DNA from: Flavobacterium sp. ov086
GTDB taxonomy: Bacteria; Bacteroidota; Bacteroidia; Flavobacteriales; Flavobacteriaceae
Reading direction: 5' to 3'
Assembly: GCF_900187965.1 (NCBI RefSeq)
Contig: NZ_FZNL01000026.1
Span: 17,933-81,932, forward strand
Length of the DNA stretch: 64,000 nt
Position numbers and translations under genes: made by a program. Position 1 is the first letter of the stretch. Each line of letters starts with the position of its first letter. Below are positions 16,335 to 25,747 of this stretch, one piece after another. A model generated the notes under the pieces. It was not told where the DNA came from, did no database searches, and saw nothing but the letters and a program-made list of their open reading frames with translations.

Positions 16335-17226
16335 ATTTTACGCTTACATACAAAAGTTACAAGACCAGATTTGCGCTGGATTAGAAGCTGTTGATGGAAC
16401 GGCAAAATTCCGTGAGGATTTATGGAAACGTCCTGAAGGCGGCGGCGGAAGAACTCGTGTTATTGAAAACGGAAATGTTTTTGAAAAAGGCGGTGTAAAC
16501 ATTTCTGCCGTTCACGGAAAATTACCAGAAGCGATGCAAAAGATGTTTGGCGTTGGCGAAGCAGATTTCTTTGCTTGTGGATTAAGTCTGGTTTTACATC
16601 CCAAAAACCCTATGGTTCCTACTGTCCACGCCAATTGGCGATATTTTGAGATGTATGATGAATCTGGAAAAGTGATCGAACAATGGTTTGGTGGCGGACA
16701 GGATTTAACCCCTTATTATTTGTTTGAAGAAGATGCAAAACACTTTCATCAAACGTGTAAAACGGCTTGTGACAAACACAATCCGGAGTTTTATCCAAAA
16801 TATAAAAAACAATGTGATGCTTATTTCTGGAATGCACACAGAAACGAAGCCCGCGGAATTGGCGGTTTATTCTTTGATTATTGCAAAGCAAATGAACAAA
16901 TGTCAATGGAAGACTGGTACAATTTCGTAACTGAAGTTGGTAATAGCTTCCTTGAAGCATACGTTCCGATTGTGGAAAGAAGAAAAGATCTGGAATATAC
17001 TCCAGAAAACAGAAATTGGCAGGAAATCCGCCGTGGTCGTTATGTTGAGTTTAATTTGGTTCATGACAAAGGCACTTTATTCGGTTTGAGAACCAACGGA
17101 AGAATTGAAAGTATTTTGATGAGTTTACCGCCACACGTGCAATGGGTTTACGATCATCATGCAGAAGCAGGAAGCATTGAAGAAAAATTGATAAATGTAT
17201 TAGAGAATCCTGTTGACTGGATTTAA
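16324..17226 (+). CDS. hemF: Oxygen-dependent coproporphyrinogen-III oxidase
   Basis: A 300-residue aerobic enzyme that decarboxylates coproporphyrinogen III to protoporphyrinogen IX using O2. Seen: GGGGRTRVIENGNVFEKGGVNIS near the N terminus, HPKNPMVPTVHANWRYFE, WFGGGQDLTPYYLFEEDAKHFH and RRGRYVEFNLVHDKGTLFGL, all family signatures. The frame begins at 16282; MKDKFYAYIQKLQDQI at 16324 fits the family and overlaps the acetyltransferase by 11 bases. No oxygen-independent hemN is visible in this window, so this segment shows only the aerobic route. Confidence 0.95.
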   Translation: MKDKFYAYIQKLQDQICAGLEAVDGTAKFREDLWKRPEGGGGRTRVIENGNVFEKGGVNISAVHGKLPEAMQKMFGVGEADFFACGLSLVLHPKNPMVPTVHANWRYFEMYDESGKVIEQWFGGGQDLTPYYLFEEDAKHFHQTCKTACDKHNPEFYPKYKKQCDAYFWNAHRNEARGIGGLFFDYCKANEQMSMEDWYNFVTEVGNSFLEAYVPIVERRKDLEYTPENRNWQEIRRGRYVEFNLVHDKGTLFGLRTNGRIESILMSLPPHVQWVYDHHAEAGSIEEKLINVLENPVDWI

Positions 17227-17308
17227 TCTATTCAACTCAATATTAATTTTACCCATAGAGACATACAATTAAATTGTAAATTTAGAGGTGTTTCTAAAAA
17301 TTAAAAAA

Positions 17309-18250
17309 ATGAATCTAAAACTGATTTATATAGTGTTTTTGGGAAGTGTTTTTGGGTGTTTTGCCCAAAATGATACGCTTCATAACCCCTATTTTAAATC
17401 TTATGATGATAAAATCACTACTAGTGTTTACTATTTAGACACTTCAAATAGTTTTCAGATTGGTTTTGATTCTGAAGGAAAGAAAAAATACCTTGCATTA
17501 ACTCCAAATCGAAGAGAGCAGCTTGGTGTAAGTTTGAGCTATCAGTTTGCTGATATAAGTTTTGGTTTTTCACCGAAATTCTTTAGTCAAAACAAAGACA
17601 ATTCAGACTCTAAGCTTTTTAGTTTTAATACTCGTTTTTATTATAAAAAGTGGATGCAATCTTTCACTTTTATCAATCAAAAAGGGTTTTATGTTAGTGA
17701 AGAAAACATTCAGGCCGCTTTTCCACGAATGCGTACCACAAAAATTGGCGGATCTACCTCGTATATTTTTAACGACAAATTCTCGTATAAAACATTAGTA
17801 AATCAGAACGAATGGCAAACCAAAAGTTCAGGAAGTTTTATTCCGAGTTTTTCATTTTACTACACAAATCTTAATTTAAACGATGTTCCTAATTCATCAA
17901 ATGGTGACTTTTATGTTTTTTCAGTAGCTCCCTCCTATTTTTACAATTTTGTGATTAGTGATCGATTCTTAATAGGTTCCGGAATTGCTCTTGGAGCAGG
18001 AATTAATGACATTGATAAAGTAACCTCAGCTTTGCTTCAATTAGACTTTAATTTTAAGCTTGCCTACAATACAGATCATCTTTTTGCTTTTGCGAGTTTA
18101 AACACCGTTAGTTTCGTTCAGAACGGTGATGCCGAAGCCCGATTGAATGATAATATATCAACTTTGAAATTCAGTATAGGATATCGTTTTGATCCTCCAA
18201 ATAAAGTAAAAGAAATTTATGAGAAGGTAAATCAAAAAACAGGCTTGTAA
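17309..18250 (+). CDS. DUF4421-type outer-membrane beta-barrel protein
   Basis: About 313 residues with a cleavable signal peptide (MNLKLIYIVFLGSVFGCFAQ) followed by alternating beta-strand patterns ending in FSIGYRF, as in outer-membrane barrels. The layout (KSYDDKITTSVYYLDTSNSF, LTPNRREQLGVSLSYQFADISFGFSP, FSFNTRFYYKKWMQ) resembles the DUF4421 family. Function unknown. ATG at 17309 is preferred to 17288 because it starts directly at the signal peptide. The gene lies between hemF and the aldolase with short gaps, with no sequence link to heme synthesis. Confidence 0.75.
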   Translation: MNLKLIYIVFLGSVFGCFAQNDTLHNPYFKSYDDKITTSVYYLDTSNSFQIGFDSEGKKKYLALTPNRREQLGVSLSYQFADISFGFSPKFFSQNKDNSDSKLFSFNTRFYYKKWMQSFTFINQKGFYVSEENIQAAFPRMRTTKIGGSTSYIFNDKFSYKTLVNQNEWQTKSSGSFIPSFSFYYTNLNLNDVPNSSNGDFYVFSVAPSYFYNFVISDRFLIGSGIALGAGINDIDKVTSALLQLDFNFKLAYNTDHLFAFASLNTVSFVQNGDAEARLNDNISTLKFSIGYRFDPPNKVKEIYEKVNQKTGL

Positions 18251-18302
18251 ATAGTTATAGTAATCCAAAATCTTCAGTCTAAAATCTAAAATTTAAAGTA
18301 TT

Positions 18303-19205
18303 ATGGAAAAGAGAGAGATGAACACGGCACAATTAAATCGCATGCATTCCGGAAAAGGATTTATCGCTGCATTAGATCAAAGTGGTGGCAGTACACCAAA
18401 AGCTTTATCGCAATATGGCGTTGAAGAAAGCAGCTATACAAATGACGAGGAAATGTACACTCTTGTGCATGAAATGAGAACCCGCATTATTAAAAGTCCT
18501 GCATTTGACAGCGAATATATCCTTGGAGCTATTTTGTTTGAAAATACTATGGATCGCAAAATTGACGGAGACTGGACTGCTGATTATTTATGGGAGAAAA
18601 AAAACATTGTCCCTTTTTTAAAGGTTGACAAAGGACTTGCTGATCTCGCAAATGGAGTGCAGTTGATGAAACCTATTTCAAATCTGGACGAATTACTGAC
18701 AAGAGCTGTAGAACGAAATGTTTTTGGAACTAAAATGCGCTCTGTTATTAAAGAGGCAAATGCTGAAGGAATTCGACAAGTAGTTGAACAACAATTTGAA
18801 GTAGGCTTACAAATCTTTGCAAAAGGACTTGTACCAATTATTGAACCTGAGGTAGATATCTATAGCACTGACAAGGAAAAATCAGAAGAAATTCTAAAAG
18901 AAGAAATCAAGAAACAACTTAGTTTATTAGGCAAAGATGTAAAGGTGATGCTGAAATTGTCTATTCCAACGGTGAATGATTTTTACACTGATCTTATATC
19001 TGATCCACATGTTGTGCGTGTTGTGGCATTGTCTGGGGGATATGCCCAACAGGAAGCCAATGATAAACTTGCCCAAAACCACGGATTGATCGCAAGTTTT
19101 TCAAGAGCATTGTCTGAAGGGCTTTTTGCCAATCAGTCTGATGATGAGTTTAACACCAAGCTCGGCAAAACTATTAAAGAAATTTACCAAGCTTCCATTA
19201 CATAA
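18303..19205 (+). CDS. Fructose-bisphosphate aldolase class I
   Basis: A 300-residue glycolytic enzyme that cleaves fructose-1,6-bisphosphate through a Schiff base. Seen: MHSGKGFIAALDQSGGSTPKAL with the phosphate-binding DQSGGS, ILGAILFENTMDR, GLVPIIEPEVDI, KVMLKLSIPTV with the likely Schiff-base Lys, and VVALSGGYAQQEA. Length and motifs match the short bacterial class I aldolases (such as Staphylococcus Fda). It lies between the DUF4421 gene and hemB. Confidence 0.92.
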   Translation: MEKREMNTAQLNRMHSGKGFIAALDQSGGSTPKALSQYGVEESSYTNDEEMYTLVHEMRTRIIKSPAFDSEYILGAILFENTMDRKIDGDWTADYLWEKKNIVPFLKVDKGLADLANGVQLMKPISNLDELLTRAVERNVFGTKMRSVIKEANAEGIRQVVEQQFEVGLQIFAKGLVPIIEPEVDIYSTDKEKSEEILKEEIKKQLSLLGKDVKVMLKLSIPTVNDFYTDLISDPHVVRVVALSGGYAQQEANDKLAQNHGLIASFSRALSEGLFANQSDDEFNTKLGKTIKEIYQASIT

Positions 19206-19313
19206 AATAATATACAGACAGGATTTAGTCTTCTCAAAAAGATAAAAAACTTACAATAAACAATTTATAATTTCAGCGTAAAACCTGAAACATGAAACTT
19301 TAAACAAAAAAAA

Positions 19314-20306
19314 ATGTTCCCATTACAAAGAAACCGCCGTTTAAGAACCAATGAATCAATTCGTTCGTTAGTTCGTGAAACTAGTTTAAGCCCGCAAGAC
19401 TTTATGCTTCCAATGTTTGTTGCGGAAGGAAAAGACGTAAAAGTTGCGATTCCGTCAATGCCGGGAATTTACCGTCATTCGTTAGACAATACTATTAAAG
19501 AAGTAAAAGAAGCTTGGGATTTAGGGATCAAAGCAGTAAATATTTACGTAAAAGTAAGCGATAGCTTAAAAGACAATAAAGGTGTTGAAGCCTGGAATAA
19601 AGATGGTTTAATGCAACAAACTATTCGCGCTATAAAAGATGCCGTTCCTGAAATGATTGTAATGCCGGATGTGGCTCTTGATCCGTATTCGATTTATGGT
19701 CATGACGGAATCATCGAAAACGGTCAATTAATCAATGACGCAACGGTTGATGCTTTAACCCGAATGAGTTTAAGTCATGCTGAGGCTGGAGCCGATTTTG
19801 TAGCTCCAAGTGATATGATGGACGGAAGAGTTTTGGCGATTAGAAAAGCATTGGAAGAAAACGGACATCACAATGTTGGAATCATGAGTTATAGTGCTAA
19901 ATATGCTTCGGCATTTTACGGACCATTTCGTGATGCATTAGATTCTGCTCCGGTAGATTCTCAAAATATTCCAAAAGATAAAAAGACGTATCAAATGGAT
20001 TATGCTAACAGAATCGAAGGAATTCGTGAAGCATTATTGGATGTTGAAGAAGGGGCTGACATTGTTATGGTAAAACCAGGAATAGCCTATTTAGATATCG
20101 TTCGTGAGGTAAAAAATGCCGTTCATGTGCCTGTTGCAGTTTACCAAGTATCTGGTGAGTACGCTATGGTAAAGGCCGCAGCCGAAAGAGGATGGTTAGA
20201 TCACGATAAAATTATGATAGAGCAACTTTATTGCATTAAGCGTGCAGGAGCAAGTATTATCTCTACTTATTTTGCAAAAGAAGCTGCTGTAATTTTAAAT
20301 AAATAA
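19314..20306 (+). CDS. hemB: Porphobilinogen synthase (delta-aminolevulinate dehydratase)
   Basis: A 330-residue enzyme condensing two aminolevulinate molecules into porphobilinogen. Seen: the N-terminal RNRRLRTNESIRSLV, the two active-site Lys regions MSYSAKYASAFYGPFRDA and DIVMVKPGIAYLDIV. In the metal-site loop the usual zinc cysteines (DVCLCxYTxHGHCG form) are replaced by DVALDPYSIYGHDG, so this is the Mg2+-type, zinc-independent HemB. It is followed after three bases by a c-type cytochrome gene. Confidence 0.95.
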   Translation: MFPLQRNRRLRTNESIRSLVRETSLSPQDFMLPMFVAEGKDVKVAIPSMPGIYRHSLDNTIKEVKEAWDLGIKAVNIYVKVSDSLKDNKGVEAWNKDGLMQQTIRAIKDAVPEMIVMPDVALDPYSIYGHDGIIENGQLINDATVDALTRMSLSHAEAGADFVAPSDMMDGRVLAIRKALEENGHHNVGIMSYSAKYASAFYGPFRDALDSAPVDSQNIPKDKKTYQMDYANRIEGIREALLDVEEGADIVMVKPGIAYLDIVREVKNAVHVPVAVYQVSGEYAMVKAAAERGWLDHDKIMIEQLYCIKRAGASIISTYFAKEAAVILNK

Positions 20307-20309
20307 TCA

Positions 20310-20720
20310 ATGAAAAAAATCTTATTCTTATCTGCCGTTTTAGCTTTAGCATCTTGTAAAAAAGAAAATCAGGAACCTTTTGGAAAAGCAACCGAGAACT
20401 CAACCGAATCCTATTCAGAAGGAGAATCGGCGAAAGCCAAAACACCGGAAGCATTTGGAAAAGACATTTTTGAAGGAAAAGGAAATTGTGTTTCGTGTCA
20501 TCAGGTAGATCAAAAAGTAATTGGTCCAAGTATTCAGGAAATCGCTAAAATTTATAAAGATAAAAACGGCGATATTGTAACATTCCTAAAAGGAAATACA
20601 GATCCAATTGTAGATCCAAGTCAGTTTGCGGTTATGAAAACTAATATTCCGATAACTCAGGCAATGTCTGACGAAGAATTGAAAGCAATTGAAGCTTATA
20701 TTTACAGCAATTTAAAATAG
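20310..20720 (+). CDS. Small monoheme c-type cytochrome lipoprotein
   Basis: A 136-residue secreted protein. It has a lipoprotein signal ending in LALASCKK (likely lipidated Cys at about residue 16), a Ser/Glu-rich linker, then a cytochrome c domain with the heme-binding CVSCH (about residues 60-64), IGPSIQEIA and a C-terminal Met ligand candidate in FAVMKTNIP or QAMSDEE. It is probably anchored in the periplasm and carries electrons. It begins three bases after hemB, so it is likely co-transcribed with heme synthesis. Confidence 0.88.
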   Translation: MKKILFLSAVLALASCKKENQEPFGKATENSTESYSEGESAKAKTPEAFGKDIFEGKGNCVSCHQVDQKVIGPSIQEIAKIYKDKNGDIVTFLKGNTDPIVDPSQFAVMKTNIPITQAMSDEELKAIEAYIYSNLK

Positions 20721-20810
20721 CTCTTTAAATTATCTTTTTTGATTTACTGCTGACATACTGTTGTCACCACTTAATTATAAATTTGGATACAAATAAAAAA
20801 ATTAAGTAAA

Positions 20811-21263
20811 ATGGATATTCAAAAATTCAACGTCATCGGGATTTCAGTTAGAACTACTAACGAAAATGGACAATCAGGACAAGATATTCCTGCACTTTTA
20901 AAGAAGTTTATAGGTGGAGGAATTGCTGAAAAGATTCCGAATAAAGTAAGCAACGATATTATTTTCGTTTATACGGATTATGAAAAGGATCATACAAAAC
21001 CTTATACAACCATTTTAGGATGTCCAGTAGAAAGTTTAGATTCAATTCCCGAAGAAATGACGGGTAAAACAATTGAAGGCATTCATTACGATAAATTCAC
21101 TGCAAAAGGCAATCTTGCTGAAGGTGTTGTTTATAAGGAATGGATGAAAATCTGGAATTCAGATTTAGACAGAAGCTTTACTTCTGATTTTGAAATTTAC
21201 GGTGAAAAAGCACAAAATCCTGAAAATGCAGAAGTTGACATTTTCATTGCAATAAACAGATAA
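20811..21263 (+). CDS. GyrI-like / AraC effector-binding domain protein
   Basis: A 150-residue single-domain protein with the bacterial-transcription-activator effector-binding (GyrI/SHS2) fold: MDIQKFNVIGISVRTTNENGQSGQDIPALLKKFI at the start, IIFVYTDYEKDHTKPYTTILGCPV in the middle and VYKEWMKIWNSDLDRSFTSDFEIYGE at the end, the last containing the conserved Glu expected in the ligand site. There is no DNA-binding domain. Such stand-alone domains bind small aromatic or cationic ligands or inhibit enzymes; the target is unknown. A strong terminator follows. Confidence 0.82.
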   Translation: MDIQKFNVIGISVRTTNENGQSGQDIPALLKKFIGGGIAEKIPNKVSNDIIFVYTDYEKDHTKPYTTILGCPVESLDSIPEEMTGKTIEGIHYDKFTAKGNLAEGVVYKEWMKIWNSDLDRSFTSDFEIYGEKAQNPENAEVDIFIAINR

Positions 21264-21270
21264 AAACAAA

Positions 21271-21293
21271 AACGGCGCTAGATTAGCGCCGTT
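21271..21293. terminator. Bidirectional rho-independent terminator
   Basis: Perfect 10-base stem AACGGCGCTA/TAGCGCCGTT with a 3-base loop, followed by T6 on the plus strand and preceded by an A-rich run (T-rich on the minus strand). It sits between the convergent GyrI-like gene and first M13 peptidase gene. A nearly identical stem occurs at 23490-23513. Confidence 0.9.
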
Positions 21294-21310
21294 TTTTATG
21301 GGATTTGATA

Positions 21311-23371
21311 TTACCAGATTTTAACTCTCTTTTCAGGATCAACATACATTGCATCTCCTTTTTTGATTCCGAAAGCCTGATAAAAAGCATCTACATTCTG
21401 AATTGGAACAACAGCTCTATACATTCCCGGTGAATGCGGATCTGTTTTTACCTGACTTTTAATAGCCTCGTCTCTTGATTTAGTTCTCCAAACGGTAGCC
21501 CAAGAAATAAAGAAACGTTGTTCTGGCGTGAATCCGTCAATTAAACCTGGATTTCCATTAGCTTTCAAATACAATTGTAATCCATCATAAGCAGCATTGA
21601 TTCCGCCTAAATCTCCAATGTTTTCACCTAAAGTAAATTTACCATCTACGTGAATTCCCGGTAAAGGCTCTAAAGCGCTGTATTGTGCCGCAAGCGCTGC
21701 TCCAAGTGCCGTAAATTGTTTTAAATCATCAGCAGTCCACCAATCAACAAGATTTCCATCTGCGTTATAGCGTGCACCAGAATCATCAAATCCGTGAGAA
21801 ATCTCGTGTCCTATTACCGCTCCAATTCCTCCATAATTTACAGCTTCATCAGCTTGATAATTGTAGAAAGGTGGTTGTAAAATTGCCGCAGGAAAAACAA
21901 TCTCATTATAAGATGGATTGAAGTAAGCATTTACAGTTTGTGGCGACATACCCCATTCCGTTTTATCAACTGGTTTAGCCAATTTAGCTAAATTTTCTGC
22001 ATAAGCCCATTTTGCTATACTTCTCGAATTATCAAAATAAGTTCCGCCTTCACTAACATTTTTAAGTTCTAAAGCTGAATAATCTTTCCATTTATCAGGA
22101 TATCCAATTTTAATGGTTAGTTTCTTCAACTTTTCAATTGCCTTTGCTTTTGTTGCCGCAGACATCCAAGGCAATGCATTGATTCTGTTTTCGTATGCTA
22201 ACATTACATTAGCAATCATTTTCTTTGCTTTATCTTTTGCTTCAGCCGGAAATAACTTTTCTACATATAATTTTCCTAAAGCTTCTCCAGTTGCACCGTT
22301 TATTACTTGTAAAGCTACTTCTTCGCGCGGACGTTGTTTTAACGCTCCCGTAAGTGTTTTTCCGTAGAAATCGAAATTAGCATTTTCTATATCAGTCGAC
22401 AATGTTGAAGCTGATTTGTTTAATAAAGACCATTTTAGATACTCTTTCCAAGCTTCTACTTTCTTCTCAGAAAATGTTTTTTCCAGAGCAATCATATATC
22501 TTGGCTGCGCTACATTGACTGTATCTAATTTTGACATACCAATTCCGGTGAAATATTTATCCCATTGAATTGAAGGTGTGTTCTTTTTTAAATCTGCAAC
22601 AGCAGTTGGATTGTATTGTTTTCTACGATCTCTGCGCTCAACACGGTCTAACCTTGGAGCAGACAATTCAATTTCTAATGCCAAGATTTGCTTAGCGCTT
22701 TCTTTTGCTTTTGCCGGAGATTCGCCAATAAACTGCATCATTCTGGCAACGTGTACTTCGTATTTTTCACGTTTTTCTTTTGAATCCTTATCGTCAGAGT
22801 TGTAGTAATCTTTATCAGATAATCCTAAACTTCCCGGGCTTAAGTTAACGGAATTTTTGTTACTATTTTTTGCATCAGCTCCAACATAAACTCCAAAGAA
22901 ACCAATACCCCCCTGAGGCTGCATTTCGATAAAGAAGTTTTGTAAATCATTTACATTTTTGATTGCATCGATTTTCTTTAAGTAAGGCTGAAGTGGCGTA
23001 ACACCTATTTTATTGCGCCCAATAGTATCCATAATAGTGTTGAACAAAGCAATTGCTTTACCCTGATCTGTATTCGACTTATATTTAGGATCTTTTGAAG
23101 CTTCTTTTAAAATTGCAAGTGCATCGTTATCTGTCTTTTGACGTAATTCATTAAAACTTCCCCATGAATTTCTATCGCTTGGAATTTCGGTTTTGTCCAG
23201 CCAGGTTCCATTTACATAACGGAAAAAATCCTGTCCCGGGCTAACTTTAGTATCCATATTAGAAAGATTGATACCTGGTTCTTTCTTTTTTGAATCTTGA
23301 GCGTTTACTGCAGTAATTGTAATCATTGCAGAAACAACACAAAATATAGGTTTTCGTAGTTGTTTAATCAT
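21311..23371 (-). CDS. M13 (neprilysin/PepO) family metallopeptidase, copy 1
   Basis: A 686-residue secreted zinc endopeptidase. Signal peptide MIKQLRKPIFCVVSAMITITAVNAQ, then the N-terminal M13 domain, and the catalytic C-terminal domain with NAYFNPSYNEIVFPAAILQPPF, the zinc site VIGHEISHGFDD (HExxH) and GENIGDLGG with the third ligand Glu, ending in the usual CxVW-like tail replaced by PEKRVKIW. Likely periplasmic or surface, degrading peptides. It has a close tandem paralogue directly upstream (23532-25592), each unit having its own -7 box and terminator. Confidence 0.95.
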   Translation of the reverse strand: MIKQLRKPIFCVVSAMITITAVNAQDSKKKEPGINLSNMDTKVSPGQDFFRYVNGTWLDKTEIPSDRNSWGSFNELRQKTDNDALAILKEASKDPKYKSNTDQGKAIALFNTIMDTIGRNKIGVTPLQPYLKKIDAIKNVNDLQNFFIEMQPQGGIGFFGVYVGADAKNSNKNSVNLSPGSLGLSDKDYYNSDDKDSKEKREKYEVHVARMMQFIGESPAKAKESAKQILALEIELSAPRLDRVERRDRRKQYNPTAVADLKKNTPSIQWDKYFTGIGMSKLDTVNVAQPRYMIALEKTFSEKKVEAWKEYLKWSLLNKSASTLSTDIENANFDFYGKTLTGALKQRPREEVALQVINGATGEALGKLYVEKLFPAEAKDKAKKMIANVMLAYENRINALPWMSAATKAKAIEKLKKLTIKIGYPDKWKDYSALELKNVSEGGTYFDNSRSIAKWAYAENLAKLAKPVDKTEWGMSPQTVNAYFNPSYNEIVFPAAILQPPFYNYQADEAVNYGGIGAVIGHEISHGFDDSGARYNADGNLVDWWTADDLKQFTALGAALAAQYSALEPLPGIHVDGKFTLGENIGDLGGINAAYDGLQLYLKANGNPGLIDGFTPEQRFFISWATVWRTKSRDEAIKSQVKTDPHSPGMYRAVVPIQNVDAFYQAFGIKKGDAMYVDPEKRVKIW

Positions 23372-23398
23372 TTTTGTTTATAGATTTTAGTATATACA

Positions 23399-23406
23399 CA
23401 AACATA
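23399..23406 (-). promoter_or_regulatory. -7 promoter box of M13 peptidase copy 1
   Basis: TATGTTTG on the minus strand matches TAnnTTTG, about 28 bases before the ATG. The paralogous gene has TAAGTTTG at nearly the same place. Confidence 0.5.
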
Positions 23407-23489
23407 TTGCAATTATTTCAAACTCTATGTTAATTTTATTTAATAATTGATTGAAACATAGGATCAGAAATCAAATAGTATAAACGAAA

Positions 23490-23513
23490 AACGGCGCTAA
23501 AATTAGCGCCGTT
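23490..23513. terminator. Terminator of M13 peptidase copy 2
   Basis: Stem ACGGCGCTA/TAGCGCCGT with a short A/T loop, flanked by A5 and T6, so it can work in either direction; it ends copy 2 on the minus strand. Its stem is the same as that at 21271-21293. Confidence 0.88.
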
Positions 23514-23531
23514 TTTTATACTTAATTTAGA

Positions 23532-25592
23532 TTACCAGATTTTAACTCGTTTATCTGGACTTACATACATTTTATCTCCGTTTTTAATTCCGAAAGCATC
23601 ATAAAACGCATCAACATTCTGAAGAGGTACATAAGCTCTGTACATTCCCGGAGAATGTGGATCTGTTTTTACCTGATTTTTAATCGCTTCATCTCTTGAT
23701 TTAGTTCTCCAAACCGTAGCCCAAGAAATAAAGAAACGTTGCTCAGGAGTAAATCCGTCGATTAAAGCTGGTCTTCCGTGTGCTTTTAAGTACAATTGCA
23801 AACCATCAAAAGCAGCATTTATTCCACCTAAATCACCAATGTTTTCACCTAAAGTAAATTTACCATCTACGTGAATTCCTGGTAAAGGCTCTAAAGCACT
23901 ATATTGATCTGCAAGGGCTGTACCTAAAGCTGTAAATTGTTTCAAATCATCAGCTGTCCACCAGTCTATAAGATTTCCTTCAGCATTGTAACGTGCTCCT
24001 GAATCATCAAAACCATGTGAAATCTCATGTCCGATTACAGCTCCAATTCCACCATAATTTACAGCTTCGTCAGCTTGGTAATTATAGAATGGAGATTGTA
24101 GAATCGCTGCAGGAAAAACAATTTCGTTATAAGATGGGTTGTAATAAGCGTTTACAGTTTGTGGTGACATTCCCCATTCTGTTTTATCAACCGGTTTTTT
24201 CAATTTCTCGATATCTTCCTTGAAAGTCCATTTTGATAAATTGCGTAAATTTTCAAAATAACTTCCGCCTTCAGCTACACTTTTAATTTCAAGAGCTGAA
24301 TAATCTTTCCATTTATCAGGATAACCTACTTTAATGGTGATTTTATTTAATTTCTCGATTGCTTTTACTTTTGTAGCATCAGACATCCAGGTTAAATTAT
24401 TGATACGGTTTTGGTAAGCCAAAATCACGTTGTGAATCATATCAAGCGCTTTAGTTTTTGCCTCAGCAGGAAATACCTTCTCTACATACAATTTACCAAG
24501 AGCTTCACCAATACCACGATTTACAACAGACAAAGCATTTTCTTCACGAGGTAATTGCTTAATTGCTCCTCTTAAAGTTTTGCTGTAAAAGTCAAAATTT
24601 GCGGTTTCGATATCCGTTGTTAATTGTGATGTCGATCTGTTTAGTAAAGTCCATTTCAAATATTCTTTCCATTGTGCAACCTTATTTTCAGTAAAAACAG
24701 TTTGTACTGCTTTCATGTAACGTGGTTCTGTTACAATAACGCTGTCTAATTTTGCCAGACCAAGTCCTGTAAAATAAGCATTCCAGTTAATTGCCGGAGT
24801 CAACTTTTGAAGATCAGCAATTGTCATTGGGTTGTATTGCAAACGACTGTCTCTACTCTCAACACGATCCAGTCTTGGAGCTGACAAAGCAGTTTCTAAA
24901 GCTAGAATTTCAGCAGCACTTTGTTTTGCTTTAGCTGGAGTTTCTCCAATAAACTGCATCATTCTTGCTACGTGAAGCTCATATTTTGCACGTTTTTCTT
25001 TAGAATCTTTATCGTCTGAGTTGTAATAATCTTTATCAGATAATCCTAATCTGCTTACGCCTAAACTTACAGAGTTCTTAGAACTGTTTTTGTCATCGGC
25101 ACCAATGTAAATTCCAAAGAAGTCATTTCCTCCTTCAGACTCCATTTCGATCAAATATTTTTGAAGATCCGCTACGTTTTTGATCGCATCGATTTTCTTT
25201 AAATAAGGCTGAAGTGGTGCAACTCCTCTTTTGTTTCTTCCAACTGTATCTAAAACAGTATTGAACAAATTCACAGCTTTACCTTGATCTGTGTTTGATT
25301 TATACTTTGGATTTTTTGAAGCATCCTTCAAAATTGCCATCGCATCTTTGTCCGTTTTTTTGATTAATTCGTTAAAACTTCCCCAAGTTGTTCTATCACT
25401 TGGAATTTTAGTTTCATCCAGCCAGGTTCCATTTACGTATTGGAAAAAATCCTGGCTTGGGCTAATTTTCGTATTCATATACGAAACATTAATCCCTGGC
25501 TCTTTTGGAGCTGTGTTTTGAGCTTGAACTGCAGTAAATGAAAGTATTGCAGAAAAAGCACAAAACAAAGGTTTAGTAAGCTGTTTGTTCAT
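23532..25592 (-). CDS. M13 (neprilysin/PepO) family metallopeptidase, copy 2
   Basis: A 686-residue secreted zinc endopeptidase, equal in length to copy 1. Signal peptide MNKQLTKPLFCAFSAILSFTAVQAQ, the catalytic stretch NAYYNPSYNEIVFPAAILQSPF, VIGHEISHGFDD, GENIGDLGG and an identical PDKRVKIW-type end. The two proteins are most alike in the catalytic half and differ more in the middle (residues about 150-420), suggesting divergence of substrate-binding surfaces after duplication. All catalytic residues are intact in both. Confidence 0.95.
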   Translation of the reverse strand: MNKQLTKPLFCAFSAILSFTAVQAQNTAPKEPGINVSYMNTKISPSQDFFQYVNGTWLDETKIPSDRTTWGSFNELIKKTDKDAMAILKDASKNPKYKSNTDQGKAVNLFNTVLDTVGRNKRGVAPLQPYLKKIDAIKNVADLQKYLIEMESEGGNDFFGIYIGADDKNSSKNSVSLGVSRLGLSDKDYYNSDDKDSKEKRAKYELHVARMMQFIGETPAKAKQSAAEILALETALSAPRLDRVESRDSRLQYNPMTIADLQKLTPAINWNAYFTGLGLAKLDSVIVTEPRYMKAVQTVFTENKVAQWKEYLKWTLLNRSTSQLTTDIETANFDFYSKTLRGAIKQLPREENALSVVNRGIGEALGKLYVEKVFPAEAKTKALDMIHNVILAYQNRINNLTWMSDATKVKAIEKLNKITIKVGYPDKWKDYSALEIKSVAEGGSYFENLRNLSKWTFKEDIEKLKKPVDKTEWGMSPQTVNAYYNPSYNEIVFPAAILQSPFYNYQADEAVNYGGIGAVIGHEISHGFDDSGARYNAEGNLIDWWTADDLKQFTALGTALADQYSALEPLPGIHVDGKFTLGENIGDLGGINAAFDGLQLYLKAHGRPALIDGFTPEQRFFISWATVWRTKSRDEAIKNQVKTDPHSPGMYRAYVPLQNVDAFYDAFGIKNGDKMYVSPDKRVKIW

Positions 25593-25618
25593 TTTCGAGT
25601 GTGATTTTTGTGTACATA

Positions 25619-25626
25619 CAAACTTA
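25619..25626 (-). promoter_or_regulatory. -7 promoter box of M13 peptidase copy 2
   Basis: TAAGTTTG on the minus strand matches TAnnTTTG, about 27 bases before the ATG at 25592; its place mirrors that of copy 1. Confidence 0.5.
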
Positions 25627-25747
25627 TTGTTAATATTCTAAAAAATGTGTTAAAATCACGCAATAATATTTTGCCTTTTTTAATGAAAATACCTCATTTA
25701 AATCAGCTAAAATTTTCATGAATATATCTTAGGGTTTTTCTTTTTAA

